Assembly (NCBI GenBank): GCA_032718475.1
Contig: JAUCBJ010008111.1
Location: forward strand, 1-54,095
DNA: 54,095 nt
Direction: 5' to 3'
Source of the DNA: Nemertoderma westbladi
Lineage: Eukaryota > Xenacoelomorpha > Nemertodermatida > Nemertodermatidae
Shown one piece after another: positions 20,943 to 31,754 of this stretch. Position 1 is the stretch's first letter. Every line of letters starts with the position of its first letter. The position numbers were made by a program, and so were the translations under genes. Under the pieces are notes generated by a model. It made no database searches and was not told where the DNA came from. It saw nothing but the letters and a program-made list of their open reading frames with translations.

Positions 20943-21500
20943 ACGCTACGCGTACAGACCATTCAAACAAAATGCAGACCAAATACTGACAGACTACTAT
21001 CAAGCCTAAACAAACTACGGTATATGCAGACTCCGAAATGGTTAAGTAGTATGCGTTCTAACCCAGTAGTACGACTTATTCTTTAGATGGGGGTTTACCT
21101 TACAGCGATGGCTGCCCCTACTTCCTAACCGTTCTTTATCGGACAGATGCTTTGCACACACCGAAATTTCCTCAAACCCAACAACAGCCAGACAACTATC
21201 CAGCCTACAAATTATCTAAATAAAATTATACGCTACCCGTACAGACTACACAAACAAAGTACAGACCAAACGCTAGCCAACTACTATCAAGCCTAAATAA
21301 ACCACAGGACATGCAGACTCCGAAATGGTTAAGTAGTATGCGTTCTAACCCAGTAGTACGACTTATTCTTTAGATGGGGGTTTACCTTACAGCGATGGCT
21401 GCCCCTACTTCCTAACCGTTCTTTATCGGACATACACTCTACATGCACTGCAATCCGTTCAGACCTAATCAACAGTCAGCCAACAGTCAAGCCTACAAAT
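20943..21500 (-). repeat. 287-bp tandem duplication in the leader
   Basis: Start phrases ACGCTACGCGTACAGAC (20943) and ACGCTACCCGTACAGAC (21230), and the block ending CCGTTCTTTATCGGACA, recur with a constant 287-base offset. The distal 170 bases are almost identical, the proximal part more diverged. Confidence 0.85.
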
Positions 21501-21754
21501 TATCTGTACAATCTGAGCAGGCTTACACGCCTTCTGCTCAATACTGACCTACAAATAAATAAAACTGACAGAAATAGGCCTAAGTAAAATCCCAATAAAA
21601 CCAGGCGTCCCCGATTAATTATTAAGACCTACCGGCATATAATAATCAAATCGAATAATACTGCTGTACCTGTACCGTAAGTGCCGGTTCGGGCAGTTGG
21701 GCCTACAGGCCTACAGTAGTACAGGTTACCGTTCAACCGGTACCGGTACTTTAG

Positions 21755-21796
21755 ACTGGATTGCTTACACCGCAATCCAGAAGCTATATCTGTTAT
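21755..21796 (-). promoter_or_regulatory. Candidate primer-binding site with hairpin
   Basis: In element sense, 14-16 nt after the 5' LTR, the sequence TGGATTGCGGTGTAAGCA begins with the TGG expected opposite a tRNA CCA end. It is also part of a perfect 9-bp hairpin (CTGGATTGC / GCAATCCAG, loop 7). I cannot name a matching tRNA, and the distance from the LTR is longer than usual. Confidence 0.35.
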
Positions 21797-22991
21797 TGTT
21801 TGCGCTTTTGAAGACCTTTGACAGTTTAACCTGCCAAAATTAGAATGTCTTTTAGATGATATATATTCTTTAGCTTTATGACGAGTATTTGATACACTAC
21901 ATTAGCCGAAGCCAGTCTATGCGCAATCATTCACCCGTTGGATATACCCGGGAGACTGAGTTCGGAGTTTAATGATTGATGGTGTAAGCCTACTGTATTA
22001 TTCGACTGATCGTAATATATAATCTCTGACAAATATTATTCACTTTCGGGAAATATTAACAGTTCCTTTAGGACGTGGCGCTCTAAATATGTAAACAGAG
22101 TTATGACTTAAACTAGTCACAACGAAAAGGCTATAGATTAACGTATATGGCGCATTCTTTAGGAGATGCTTTGTTATCAGTTACAATCATACACAATGCT
22201 GCACAATACTGCACACTAATCTGCCGACCTTCACTAAATTTGGTCACGTATAAAGAGAGCAACAGACAATTTATGTTGGGCATATGAAATAGCATTAGAT
22301 TCACTTCAAACCACTCAACATAGGTCGCAATCGTTTATCTGTAACCGGTCTCTCTAACCTTTAGTATATCAAGAAGGTGGGGTGTCTGACTATTGATCAG
22401 TATTCCGATATAATATTTCATCAACAAATATAATGAACAACAGCAAAAGCAGTAATGTAAGATATGAATTGCATAGATATGTATGATAAGGTTGTAATTA
22501 ACTCGTTTGGTTAGATTATTTAAGTAAGTAGGTTGATAACAGATATACGTTCTATAATTAAGCCTACTAATGTAAAGCTAAAGAATGCCGATATACGTAG
22601 GTGCCAAAGGCCGATGTTCTTAGGCTCTGAGCAAAAACATAACACTGAACTACTGAGTTCTGTATACACCTCCAACACAGAGACAAAAAACGCTCTGATT
22701 GGTCAACCGAACAACGAGAGAACAAAGAAACAAAGAAACGTCGACGTGGCAATATCAGCTGTTAGCCGTCATTATGGTAGCGACACTGTTTTCAAGAGTA
22801 TCTAGCTTATCGCATCACGAGATTGCGGATTATGTCCTCTAAAGTACAAATACAGTACAAATACAGAAGAAATGACTTTTATGTCCTCTAAAACACCAGT
22901 ACAGCAAGGACATGGCCTTTTTATGCCTGGCAAACCAACTACAGAGTACTTTAAGGGAAAATAACCGGTTAATGACGCAAAAGCTTTTACA
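21797..22991 (-). repeat. 5' LTR of BEL/Pao element
   Basis: 1195 bp, partner of 7228-8422. In element sense it begins TGTAAAAGC and ends GCGCAAACA. It should carry the promoter and polyadenylation signal, but I could not place these with confidence. Confidence 0.95.
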
Positions 22992-22996
22992 TATCA
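22992..22996. repeat. Target-site duplication TATCA, right
   Basis: Identical to 7223-7227 and directly adjacent to the LTR. Confidence 0.9.
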
Positions 22997-22997
22997 T

Positions 22998-23432
22998 GTG
23001 TCTGTCTGTCTGTTTGTTTGTTTGTCTGTCCAAGCTATACGTTTCTACACACAAGCACCAATCTGAGCTCGCGATACATCGAACGAAAGCTCTCGTCACG
23101 AGCACGTGCACTGTCGCTATCTCGAGTCTTATTTTACGCGTTTGTTTGCGTGAATGCAGATTTCGTGAATTTGGTACCGGTAGCGCAGTAGGCCTAGCAG
23201 TTCATTCTGTCACTCTACATGTTGGGTCTCCACTATTATGCTACATTTTGATGCGCATCTACGTGATGCAGACTGCCCCGAGCACATGGACGCGAAACGT
23301 CGTTATATCGAGGCGAATTTTATGCATCATTTATGTGTGAATGCGTATTTGTGGTCAAATTGGGCTATTATTCCATAACCATTTTCAGCCAAATTTGTCA
23401 ACCAGCAGGAAACTCTATAACAGCGGTTTCAC
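22998..23432. other. TGTC/TGTT microsatellite and unassigned sequence
   Basis: A (TGTC)n/(TGTT)n run at about 22998-23030 borders the BEL insertion. The open frame at 22912-23340 straddles LTR and flank and has no family character, so it is treated as chance. Confidence 0.5.
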
Positions 23433-25015
23433 CAACAGACTCAATCTGTTCTAAATGATACTTTGCAGATACGTTCTTGACCATAGACTGTGTGTTTGGG
23501 AAGACACTGATCAATCTGCAGTTCTCCAGTCTGCCGCTAGGGGGCGAAATGTGGGAAACTGAAAACCTGCTCCCATTTCGTTATTATTAATGCCTTTAAA
23601 CTGATACGTGGCAGAGGTCTACTACACTATAGGCTGTGTGTTTTCGGAGGATGCTGACCAATCTGCAATTCCCCAGTCTGCTGCTAGGGGGAGAAATATC
23701 TGAAAGTGAAAACCTTATCGCATTTCGTTGTTTATAATGCTTTTTTGCTGATACTTGGCAGAAGTCGACTACACCATAAACTGCGTGTTTGTAGAGAACT
23801 CTGAATAATCTGAAATTTCTCTGTCTGCCGGTAGGGGGCGCAATGTCTGAAAGTGAAAACCTTCACCCATTTCGTTGTTTATACTGCTTTTTTGCTGATA
23901 CTTGGCAGAGGTCTACTACACCAAGACTGCGTGTTTGGGGAGGAGCTAGAACCAGTCTGCATTTCTCCAGTCTGCCGCTAGGGGGCCAAATGTCTGAAAG
24001 TGAAAACCTTATCCCATTTCGTTATTAATAATGCTTTTATGCTGACACTTGGCAGATGTGTATTACACCATAGGGTGTGTGTCTGGAGAGGACGCCGAAC
24101 AACCTGCAGTTATCTATTCGGCCGCTAGGGGGCGAAATGTCTTAACGTGAAAACATTATTCCATTTTGATGTTTATAATGTTTTTAGGCTGATACTTGTC
24201 AGAGGTCTACTACATCAAAGACTGCGTGTTTGTGGAGAACTAAGACCAATCTGCAATAGCTCTGTCTGCCGCTAGGGGGCGCAATGTCTGAAAGTGAAAA
24301 CCTTTATGCATTTCATGGTTTATAATGCTTTTTTTGCTGATACTTGGCAGAGGTCTACTACAACATAGACTGTGTGTTTGGGGAGAAGCTAGAACCAGTC
24401 TGCATTTATCCAGTCTACCGCTTGGGGGCCAAATGTCTGAAAGTGAAAACCTTATCCCAATTCGTTATTAATATGATTTCAGGCTGACACTTGCCAGATG
24501 TGTAGTACACCATAGGGTGTGTGTCTAGGTAAGACGCCGAACAAACTGCAGTTCTCCATTCGGCCGCTAGGGGGCGAAATGTCTGAAAGTGAAAACCTTA
24601 TCCCGTTTCGTTGTTTCTAATGCTTTTAGGCGGATACTTGTCAGAGGTCTACTACACCATAGACTGCGTGTTTGTGGAAAACTCTGACCAATCTGCAATT
24701 TCTCAGTCTGCCGCTAGAGGGTGAAATGTCTCAAGTGAAATCCTTCTCCAATTTCATTGTTTCTAATGCTTTTTTGCTTATACTTGGGAAAGGCATGCTT
24801 GACCATAGGCTGTTTGTATGGGGAGGACCCTAACCAGTCTGCGGATTTCCAGTCTACTGCTAGGGTGCGAAAAATCTGAATCTGAAAAGTAAAAACATTC
24901 TCACATTTATTTATTAAAAATGCTTTTACGCTGATAATTGTCAGAGGTCTACTGTACTACATCATAAGGCTACATCTATGTGAAGGACGTTGACCAGTGT
25001 AGATATCTGAAAAGT
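23433..25015 (+). repeat. 147-bp satellite array with CTCF-like core
   Basis: About ten to eleven monomers. The box CCGCTAGGGGGCG or a variant begins at 23534, 23681, 23828, 23975, 24122, 24269, 24418, 24564, 24711 and 24857, steps of 147, 147, 147, 147, 147, 149, 146, 147 and 146 bases. Other shared phrases are TGTCTGAAAGTGAAAACC, GATACTTGGCAGAGGTCTAC and CTGCGTGTTTG. Divergence is about 10-25 percent and grows at the right end. The core matches the general CTCF motif form CC..YAGRKGGC. No coding function is implied. Confidence 0.92.
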
Positions 25016-25065
25016 AAAACAGCATCAGTCCTTTTGTTTGAGAGAACACTCTCAATCATATGAAG

Positions 25066-25176
25066 TTTTGTTAAGTTAATTAATTAATTAATGTTTGGAA
25101 TGGTGAATAGGCTTGTGAACTAGAAAGCCGCTTGTGAACTAGAAAGCCGTGGCCCGAAGGGCCACTGGCTTTCTAG
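25066..25176. repeat. AATT microsatellite and a perfect hairpin
   Basis: A (TTAA)n run lies at about 25074-25091. The phrase CTTGTGAACTAGAAAGCCG occurs twice (25112 and 25131). At 25139-25176 CTAGAAAGCC and GGCTTTCTAG plus an inner GGCCC/GGGCC make an almost perfect stem-loop with loop GAA. Confidence 0.75.
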
Positions 25177-25799
25177 TATAAAATAAAAATTATAATGTTC
25201 TAGAATATATAACTAGCCATTTTTAATATTTAAAATGGCTAGTAATAAAAAAAACTACATTTTTATAACATAAAATATAAATAAATCATTATGTATCGTA
25301 ATCATTGTTGGTAAATCATTGTTATCATGCAAATAATGTAAACTGCTACATTACCATCAATATTTTTGGTCATTAATATATTCTGCAAAAGTTTAAACCT
25401 GAAATATCAATGTTTTTAAATTTTTTTATAATTACAAAAGATACTAGCTAGTAAAAAACACTAGCAACCATAAAAAAATATCTACTAATGTTCTAGAACA
25501 CAAAAAAATGCAGTATTTTTAGATATTTAAAAAAAATTTAGGGCCTAATATAATAAATCATGTATCAAAAACTACTGTAGAAAGCCAGCAAGCTGGCTGG
25601 AAGGAGCCCGGGGGAAAAATCCTAGCCAAGACTAGAATTACGACAAGATTAAGACAAGATTAAAAATTACTCGCAAAATTACTTCATACTTTTGTACCGG
25701 TACCTACACTACTGTACTAAACACTTTTACTGCTGAATATTTTAAGACTTATATGATATTCGAGAAATTCCGCAACGATAAACACAACGCTGCAACGGA
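25177..25799. other. AT-rich sequence before the LINE
   Basis: No gene. Holds short dispersed phrases (TTCTAGAA at 25198 and 25491, ACTAGCTAGT at 25443) that recur elsewhere in the window. Confidence 0.45.
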
Positions 25800-25864
25800 T
25801 GCAACCTACAATCTGATAATCTGACAATGACGCCCCCTAACAATAAAGTAAAGGCGAAAAAAAT

Positions 25865-26876
25865 ATGGCGTCATCGCGAAGATCTGAGATACCGGTACCG
25901 GACATGTCAAAGATGATTAGTTGCGACATATGTTCGGGTTTCTTTCTGGATGAAGCAACATACGAAAGCCACAATGCTCACTGTCAGGGTTCAACCTTCG
26001 TAGAACCTCCCAGCACCTGCAGCCACTGCAACACATCTGTATCCGGCAACAATTGTTTAGGCTGCGAAATTTGTGGATCGTGGATCCATGCTGCTTGCCT
26101 CAACTATCAAATGCTGAAATACAAATCCTGCCAAATGCAAGAACTGTAAAATCGTCTGTTCTCCCTGCGAGTCTAAAGGAAAACTATCGATAGAGGACGG
26201 CACCAGCCCCGGTCCTAAACAACTAGAGTCCATGATATCTAACCTATCTTCTCTAAAAGACGACTTCGATTTACTTAACAGTGAATTGATATCTCTTCGA
26301 AATAACAACAGTAGTTCCAACCATTGGACGACAGTCGACGGAAAGAAAAAGAACAGCAATAACAGAGTCAACCAGCAGCATCAACCTCTGACGCTTGATG
26401 ATGTCTCCCGAGAGGTGGGCGAACAGAAAAAGCGGCAGAACAACTTAGTTATTCGGGGGTTTGCACTACCCGAAGAATCTTCTGAGGATGTTCAATGCTT
26501 GACAACGTTCCTTCAGGATAACTTCGTAGTGGCTGCACCACTGAAAAAAGTACTCTACAGACGCCCAGCAAGAACGGTCGACGGTGTCGACAAATGTTCC
26601 ACTGTAATTGTAGAGCTCTCCTCTCTCGAGATCAAGTCCACAATTTTCCGGAAAAAGTAAACACTGAAAGACTTGGCTTCTGGCATATATATCTCTCAGG
26701 ACCTCACCCCCCTTCAATCAGAGCAAGCCTATCTACGGCGGAAATCGATCCGTGAGAATAGGAGACAAAGTACTTCCAACGAACCCCGGCGTTCTACCAC
26801 CCGCCCAGCACAGAATGACACTGACACAGCTTCTGCTTCTGGTACAAATTCTGTACCGGTGCAGGGAAACCAGTAA
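25865..26876 (+). pseudogene. LINE ORF1 (zinc finger, PHD-like, RRM-like)
   Basis: Starts at the ATG at 25865. Residues 20-40 hold a C-x2-C...H...C finger, then a PHD-like cluster CSHC...CEICGSWIHAAC. A one-base frame change at about 26105-26130 interrupts the cluster; the remaining Cys (KCKNC, CSPC) are in the next frame. The second frame has a Ser/Asn-rich linker, then NNLVIRGFALPEE, an RRM-like element typical of LINE ORF1 RNA-binding proteins, and is stopped by an in-frame TAA at 26658-26660; it continues in the same phase to 26876. ORF1p would bind LINE RNA. Confidence 0.75.
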
Positions 26877-26920
26877 AGGGAGGTCATCGCCAACCAGCTA
26901 ACATAACACATGATCAATAT

Positions 26921-29698
26921 TTGAACTGCTGTTGCTTAAATGCCCAGTCTACTAAGAATAAACTGCCTGATCTCGACGAATTCCTTAGTTCGCGCAGTAT
27001 CGACGTCCTCGCGGTTACGGAAACCTGGTTAACTGATGCCGTAAACGACTCTGAGATTCAGAGTGATCCAAAGTATAAGGTAATCAGAAACGATCGTTCC
27101 TCTAAAATCGGCGGCGGTGTTCTTCTGTTGATTAGCGACAAACTGAAATACGCGTGTGTCAAACTCCTAGATCCCGAATCAGAAATATAATTTGTTGCTG
27201 TTGACATCCTCGGTGTCAACAAATCCCGGTTTATCTGTGCATATCGACCGCCATCACGACAACACAATTCTGCGTATGAAAGTAAACTTTGCGACACCCT
27301 CCAAACCCTTTGTGACGTCCCCTACCCATGCATTGTAACTGGAGACTTCAATCTACCGAGTTGGAACTGGAAAGACCTCAGTCACCCAGATTCAGATCTC
27401 TACAATGGATTCGAGACTTTCATCCTTGAAGCGAGTTTAAACCAGGTCCAGTTTGAACAAACCAGAGGTGCAAATGTTCTCGACTTAGTGTTTACATCCG
27501 ATGAAGAGTTTGTATCAAATGTCACAGTAGATTTACCCTTCTCTACCAGCGATCATTCCATCGTTCTTTTCAATATCATTGACCCAAATTGTAGTTCTGG
27601 AAACATGGATGACCCACCAGGATTCTACGACTTTAGCAATGGCGACTACATAGGTTTTAATGATTATCTAAGGGAAATAGATTGGAGAGCTATTTATGGT
27701 CCATGCATTTCGGTCAACGATTTTTATAATTGTTTTAGCAAACAGCTAAAGGATGGCATCGATCGGTTTATTCCTTTCAAGGTTTTTACTCGCAAAAGAA
27801 AGAAAACGTATCCAAGTTATGTCAGAAAGCTCCAGAAAACAAAACTGCTACTTTGGCGGCGGCGCAGTAATCCCGGTGGCCTGGAAGCCTACAGACGATC
27901 GGCGAAACAGGCGTATCAGTCAGTGTACCGGGCAACGTGCGAGAAAGAATCGAATCTCTCAAACTCCGGCGACTCGAACGCGATCTTCAAATATATTAAC
28001 TCTAAACGTAAGAAAGCCTCTGGGATCGGCCCTTTGAAGTATCAAGGAGATACGATAGTCGATAATGAAACAAAAGCCGAGATTTTCGCCAAAGTTCTTT
28101 CGGAAAACTTCTCGGAAGACAACGGCACAATCCCGACGTTCCTTCGCAAAGTTCCAGACAACATCGGACTGTCATCGGTCGATCTGAGCCCCATTAGGGT
28201 TCTAACTATATTACGCCAACTGCAGTCGAAGAAAGTAGATCACCGGATGGTCTGCTGTCCATTATCTTTGTTAAATTGGCGTGCGCCCTCGCCTCGCCTC
28301 TGTCTGTGATATTTAACGTCTCTCTTTCAACCCACACCATACCGGACATCTGGTTGACCGCAGACATTATTCCACTGTTCAAGAAGGGGAACCCTGCAGA
28401 CCCGTACAATTATAGACCCATCAGTCTCACCTGTATATCTTGTAAAATTATGGAACGGTGCATAAAAAATGCTATTATTAATTATTTGTCAAGCCATGGA
28501 ATTATTTCCAAGGCACAGCATGGTTTCCTTCAGCGTAAATCAACCTGTACTCAGTTATTGGACTGCATTACAGATTGGTACAAATTAGTTGACCGTAAAT
28601 ATAATATTGATATTATTTATATTGATTACGCCAAAGCGTTCGATTCGGTAGTCACTTCGAAATTGTTTGCTAAATTAGAAAGTTACGGCTTTACAGGTGA
28701 TTTATTGTTATGGCTTAAAGCGTTTTTAACAAATAGAAAGCATCGTATTTTAATCGGTAACACTTTTTCAGATTATTGTGCTGTTTTATCAGGTACAGTC
28801 CAGGGGAGTGTTTTAGGTCCTGTTCTTTTTTAACTATTTATAAACGACTTACGTGAATTGCTTTCACCTATTGATGTTAAACTTTTTGCTGATGATGTTA
28901 AACTCTACGCACCCACCACCAAATGTGACTCTTTAGCCAACGCCCTCAAATTGTTAGAGACATGGTCAAATGAGTGGCAGCTAGACGTTGCAGCTCATAA
29001 ATGCACTGTTATACATGTTGGCGCATCGAACAGTAATTTTAATTATATTTTAAACGGTAATGTAATTAAGTGCGAAGATTTCTGCAAAGACCTTGGTATT
29101 ATTGTTAGTGCTGATTTGAAGTTTAATAATTATTGTAAGCAGCAAGTTGCTAAAGCTTATAGGATAATAAATATGATATTTCGTAACATTAAATCGTGTA
29201 ATAAATCGGCACTTTTAACGGCCTACAAGTCTATTGTTAGACCGGTTTTAGAGTACTGTACCCCTGTTTGGTCGCCCTTCACTAAGTATGGTATAAATTT
29301 AGTCGAACGAGTTCAACACTATTTTACACGCAGATTGTATCGTCGGTGCAAATTAACTTATGTTTCATCGTCTAACCTGCCTGTCTCTACAACCCTTGGA
29401 GGTTAGCAGAATTATTTTCGACTTGAAAATGGTGTACCGTATTTTTCACGGCCTTGTTGACCTTACGTTTAGTAACTACTTTCCACGTGCGCCAGTAAGA
29501 GGGCTACGTGGACACAGCTATAAACTTCATATTCCGTATTGCAGACTACAACTTTATAAGAACTCTTTTAACTACCGCACTGTTCCATTCTGGAATTCTT
29601 TATCGCAAGATATTGTTGATGCTAAAAACCTACGAATTTTTTCTCGTAAATTATTAACGTTCGATTTCAAGTCACCATTGGTGCAAATAGCCGTTTAA
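26921..29698 (+). pseudogene. LINE ORF2 (APE endonuclease, reverse transcriptase)
   Basis: The open frame begins without an ATG near 26921 (it is open further upstream and overlaps the ORF1 end). Endonuclease marks: LNAQS, VTETWL, GGGVLL, and later GDFNLPSW and SDHSIV. In-frame TAA at 27188-27190. RT marks: YNYRPISL, FDSV after YIDYAKA, GSVLGPVLF, and the catalytic FADD at about 28888-28899. Further breaks: a frame change at about 28235-28245, TAA at 28831-28833, and a frame change at about 29340-29400. The C-terminal part with MVYRIFHGLVDL ends at the TAA at 29696-29698. Inactive copy. Confidence 0.82.
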
Positions 29699-30055
29699 CT
29701 TTTTACTTATTTATATTATTTTTTAAACTATTTTTTTTTAAGGTTTTGTATCCGTTGTGTGATTGTGTTTGTTATTTTTATTTCATTCCTACCTATTTTA
29801 TTAAGTAATAACCAATGAAATTATTTTTATCACAATATTTATCACTATACTATACTGTATGTACACATATATTTACACTTAATTTCTCTTCTTTTAAATC
29901 ATTTAAATCGCCCCTTTAAGTGCCTCGAGCCTGGGCGGCGATCTCCCTCGAAAAATTGTCGATTACCTATATTTAGTATTTCTTAATTCTACTGTATTGG
30001 TTATACTATATATATTTTAATGTATGTTATCGTGTATTAAATAAATAAATAAATA

Positions 30056-30691
30056 AAGACTATTTCCAAGAACTATGTCAGTCAGCAGTAAGTAAACTAA
30101 AATTGTCTAAACTGCAAGGCGTGAGGCTAGCTGACTTTGTGGCTCGCCCCACATAATATAAAATGCAACTTAGCTACCACTAACAAAAATATAATATGAA
30201 GCAAATAATTTCATTATCAAGCACGTTTACAAGATATAAGATGCGATTACCGAATATTTATAAAAAATGCCCATGATGCACAACCAGATAAATAACAACG
30301 AATAGAGCCAAATAACAAATTTAGTTTCCTTCTATAGGTATTACCCCGTCGTCAAGCGGAATATCTCTTCCCAGTGAATTCTATGTGAATATGTAATATA
30401 GGTACTCCTTAGGCGGTAGGCCAGAGCGGGCTCCTTAAATACATGCAACTACTGTATTATAGTGTAGGTCAACTATAAAACATTTTGCAATCCACAGTGA
30501 GTATCGACTGCAATAGGACACAACACACTGCTTTGTGTAACTAAAATTCATTCTCCTGATCCACCCCCTAACATAGCAGAGTGAGTAACCTTATTGTAGA
30601 TATACCCTTAGGAAGCACTGGGAGAGCAATCAGCTTATGGGGTAATACATTAGAAACCAACAGCTTATGTGTGAGTAAACATTGCCTTTCC
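30056..30691. other. Unassigned intergenic sequence
   Basis: No gene or structured repeat recognised. Confidence 0.45.
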
Positions 30692-30694
30692 TTA

Positions 30695-31210
30695 GGGCCC
30701 CCCTCACACGGAGCAACTTGTTTCTGCAACTTGTTTCTGAAACTTGTTGCTGGACCCCCTCACACACAGAAACTTGTTGCTGCAACTTGTTTCAGCAACT
30801 TGTTTCCGAAACTTGTTTCTGCAACTTGTTGCTGGACCCCCTCACACACAGAAACTTGTTGCTGAAGAAAATAACAATTATTTCCAAATAAATAGCTAAC
30901 ATGTCCAGTCATTTGTATATAATATCAAATCACTCATATTATCTAATATTAGCTAGTATCAAAATGGAATGTAATAAAAGTTTTTCAAAAAGTTGCTGGG
31001 AATATAACTTCCAGCAACTTGTTGCTGGACTCCCTCACACACAGAAATAAGTTGCGGAAACAAGTTGCAGAAACTTGTTGCTGGAGTCCTCACACACAGA
31101 AACAAGTTTCGGAAACAAGTTGCAGCAACAAGTTTCTGTGTGTGAAGGGGTCCAGCAACAAGTTTCAGAAACAAGTTGCAGAAACAAGTTGCTCCGTGTG
31201 AGGGGGGGCC
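30695..31210. mobile_element. Harbinger-like MITE with internally repetitive TIRs
   Basis: Ends (GGGCCCCCCTCACACGGAGC on the left; the inverted form with one C/G shift on the right) form inverted repeats of about 170 bp. The flanks carry TTA on each side (30692-30694, 31211-31213), a 3-bp duplication that fits PIF/Harbinger. Each arm is made of repeated CAACTTGTTTC / GAAACTTGTTGC units interspersed with CCCCCTCACACACAG, which is why repetitive short ORFs appear. No transposase, so non-autonomous. Confidence 0.75.
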
Positions 31211-31213
31211 TTA

Positions 31214-31754
31214 TAGCCTACTAGTAAAACTTGGCAACCAACACGTTTTTCTATGACTGTGTATAACATATTAAGCCATATTTCATCATGAACACCAGCT
31301 GTTATTTTACCATTGCTTTTAATTTCGCGACAAAACAGTGTCAAAAAACTAAATATATCGAATACCACACATAGAATCGATCTGAAATTTTGTAACGCGA
31401 TTATGAACCACCAAAGCAATGTACTTGCAAAATTTTATCAAAATCGCCAGGCAGGAAGTGCCTTAACCTAGATAATTATCAGTCAGTATGTCAGTCAGTC
31501 AGTCAGTGTAATGTATCCTGAGAATTTTACAGAAAGTATCCCTGAGATTCTTACAGTAAGTATCCCGCTGTCAAGCGGGCTCCTAATTAAAATTAAACAT
31601 AACTAGCTAGTCGATTAGCTAATGTTCTAGAACACAATATTTTTTTTGAAAAATGTTGCAATGAAGTCGGTGTTAATATTACTATGCAAAAAGTACATAA
31701 TTTCATTAATTAATATCAAAATATCAAATGCGACTGTATACAGAACTCTAGCCT
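31214..31754. other. Unassigned sequence with a CAGT microsatellite
   Basis: A (GTCA)n run lies at about 31483-31506. Otherwise no coding signal. Confidence 0.5.

Larger units (their letters stand above)
19616..21796 (-). other. BEL/Pao 5' leader with tandem repeats
   Basis: No gene. Next to gag (about 19740-19995) an approximately 120-130-bp unit with CACAAATATA, ATAGGCCTATCGTG and ATACCGGTAT is repeated at least twice. At 20943-21229 and 21230 to about 21500 a 287-bp unit is repeated in tandem; its core (GCAGACTCCGAAATGGTTAA at 21026 and 21313) is nearly identical. Such a long leader is unusual and could hold the RNA packaging signal; this role is inference. Confidence 0.7.
7228..22991 (-). 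mobile_element. Complete BEL/Pao LTR retrotransposon
   Basis: Two 1195-bp direct repeats (7228-8422 and 21797-22991) start with TG and end with CA, and the whole is flanked by the 5-bp duplication TATCA (7223-7227 and 22992-22996). Internal genes on the minus strand give the BEL/Pao order gag, zinc knuckles, protease, RT, RNase H, integrase. At 15,764 bp it is very long for the superfamily because of a roughly 2.2-kb leader and a roughly 3-kb segment between pol and the 3' LTR. I found three LTR differences, all transitions, so the insertion is recent. Confidence 0.95.
25800..30055 (+). mobile_element. CR1/L2-like LINE, decayed but near full length
   Basis: Two coding regions (25865-26876 and about 26921-29698) are followed by a 3' untranslated part with a short GC-rich stem region near 29920-29945 and an (AAAT)n tail ending about 30055. 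ORF1 with PHD-type and RRM-like parts, ORF2 with an APE endonuclease and an RT with FADD, and the short microsatellite tail fit the CR1/L2 branch of the Jockey superfamily. At least six disabling changes are visible. The 5' boundary is an estimate. Confidence 0.8.
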
